DNA of 64,000 nucleotides from an uncultured Ruminococcus sp. (GTDB lineage Bacteria; Bacillota; Clostridia; Oscillospirales; Ruminococcaceae): positions 19,037 to 83,036 of the forward strand of contig CANQWA010000006.1 in NCBI GenBank assembly GCA_947627445.1, given 5' to 3'. A model generated the notes under the pieces. That model ran no database searches. It was not told the origin of the DNA and was given only the letters and a program-made list of their open reading frames with translations. This document shows positions 63,498 to 64,000 of this stretch, one piece after another. The stretch's first letter is position 1; every line of letters starts with the position of its first letter. A program made the translations under genes and the position numbers.

Positions 63498-64000
63498 TTA
63501 CAAACATTCGCAAGCATCGCCTGTATATGAACAAGTATTGTACAGATGATATACATTACCCTTGGATCCATAGAATGATCCGCCAAGAGAAACGCTGCTG
63601 GCTGCTTTTAACAACTTCAGGCAATCCGTCTCGTCAATATCTCCGTCACCGTCAGTATCCATCAAGTTGTAACGAACTTGATTGACAACAATCTTGTTTT
63701 CATACGTTTTCTCCGTGAGATAATTTGTAAATACATCCAGATATTCCTCGTCTCCAGGCGGAACAATTTCCACTGAAAGACCAATGGATTCTGACGAACA
63801 AAACAGCAGTACATTAAAAACATCCAGAGAAGGTTGGGGAATATAGTCATCTCCAACCATGCTGAAATCCCCGATGACATACACTTCCTTGGCGTGAATC
63901 GTCTCCAAATCTGTCTGATCAACCACGCCGTCACCATCCATATCGGCAATCTTTGCCTGTTCTTCTGTGAGAGAAGCCCCCTCCACATACAGCGAACGGG
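63498..64000 (-). CDS. Dockerin-containing protein, 5' end beyond the right edge
   Basis: The minus-strand frame stays open to the last base of the window (codons upstream of a GTG at 63986 read RSLYVEG), so only the C-terminal part, at least 166 residues, is seen. Two calcium-loop repeats are present: ADMDGDGVVDQTDLETI and TDGDGDIDETDCLKLLKAA, a dockerin-like pair, but they are separated by about 80 residues instead of the usual 20. The C-terminus is short and Cys-rich (YNTCSYTGDACECL). Likely a secreted cellulosome- or amylosome-type component; the catalytic part is not visible. Confidence 0.75.
   Translation of the reverse strand, partial: RSLYVEGASLTEEQAKIADMDGDGVVDQTDLETIHAKEVYVIGDFSMVGDDYIPQPSLDVFNVLLFCSSESIGLSVEIVPPGDEEYLDVFTNYLTEKTYENKIVVNQVRYNLMDTDGDGDIDETDCLKLLKAASSVSLGGSFYGSKGNVYHLYNTCSYTGDACECL

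Overview
The window looks like a chromosomal segment of a Gram-positive, spore-forming Clostridia of the Ruminococcus type. The evidence is proteins with dockerin and cohesin modules, sortase-anchored surface proteins with long threonine linkers, Firmicutes-style -35/-10 promoters and AGGAGG ribosome binding sites, a CIRCE-controlled groESL operon, and sporulation genes (dipicolinate synthase dpaA/dpaB and a SpoIID-like protein). The genus is an inference from the cohesin/dockerin content; the species cannot be named from this sequence alone.

The main observation is that dpaA, which encodes dipicolinate synthase subunit A, is split in two. The 5' part (5968-6771) ends abruptly inside the conserved C-terminal LPG-x-x-AP motif. 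The missing 32 codons lie about 6.2 kb downstream (12958-13053), in frame and directly coupled to dpaB (13037-13618). Joining the halves at a shared TCCG gives a 300-residue DpaA, about the family's usual length. The intervening 6186 bp (6772-12957) encode a large serine recombinase, a secreted dockerin protein, a cell-wall-anchored cohesin protein and a secreted C39-like cysteine peptidase. The inner ends of the element form a 46-bp imperfect palindrome centred exactly on the CC of the TCCG core, as expected for the attP of a large serine recombinase. This is the architecture of a sporulation-controlled intervening element, like the sigK skin element of Bacillus subtilis, here in dpaA and carrying fibre- or starch-adhesion (cellulosome/amylosome-type) genes as cargo.

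Layout. 1-5458: surface and secreted proteins (a SpaA-domain adhesin cut by the window edge, an SGNH-fold dockerin protein, an HtrA protease). 5459-13618: dpaA, the intervening element and dpaB. 13676-15759: an AEC transporter and spoIID. 15991-27536: a long plus-strand array (citrate synthase, FG-GAP lipoprotein, two-component system, DUF1385, prmC, recA, recX, polysaccharide deacetylase, rimO, pgsA). 27670-29719: groEL/groES on the minus strand with CIRCE. 30384-35640: comM, a RodA/FtsW protein, a flippase and deoD. 35768-41281: multi-sugar ABC ATPase, rsuA-type pseudouridine synthase, small membrane proteins, a TIM-barrel isomerase-like protein and a class B-type sortase. 41661-45022: proB, proA and membrane proteins. 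45077-52621: minus-strand array (U32 peptidase, mltG, 5-formyl-THF cyclo-ligase, DJ-1, DUF2156, tmk, thyX, rpsR, ssb, rpsF). 52818-59062: AI-2E transporter, metH, its stand-alone activation domain, metF, ung. 59392-63314: secD, secF, purB. 63498-64000: a dockerin protein that runs off the right edge.

Two families of short dispersed repeats punctuate the intergenic DNA: a 12-bp AGAAC-NN-GTTCT palindrome, often on or next to stop codons and sometimes part of a longer hairpin unit, and a hairpin built on AAGGCAAACCCGCACAAAG. I saw no tRNA, rRNA or CRISPR array.
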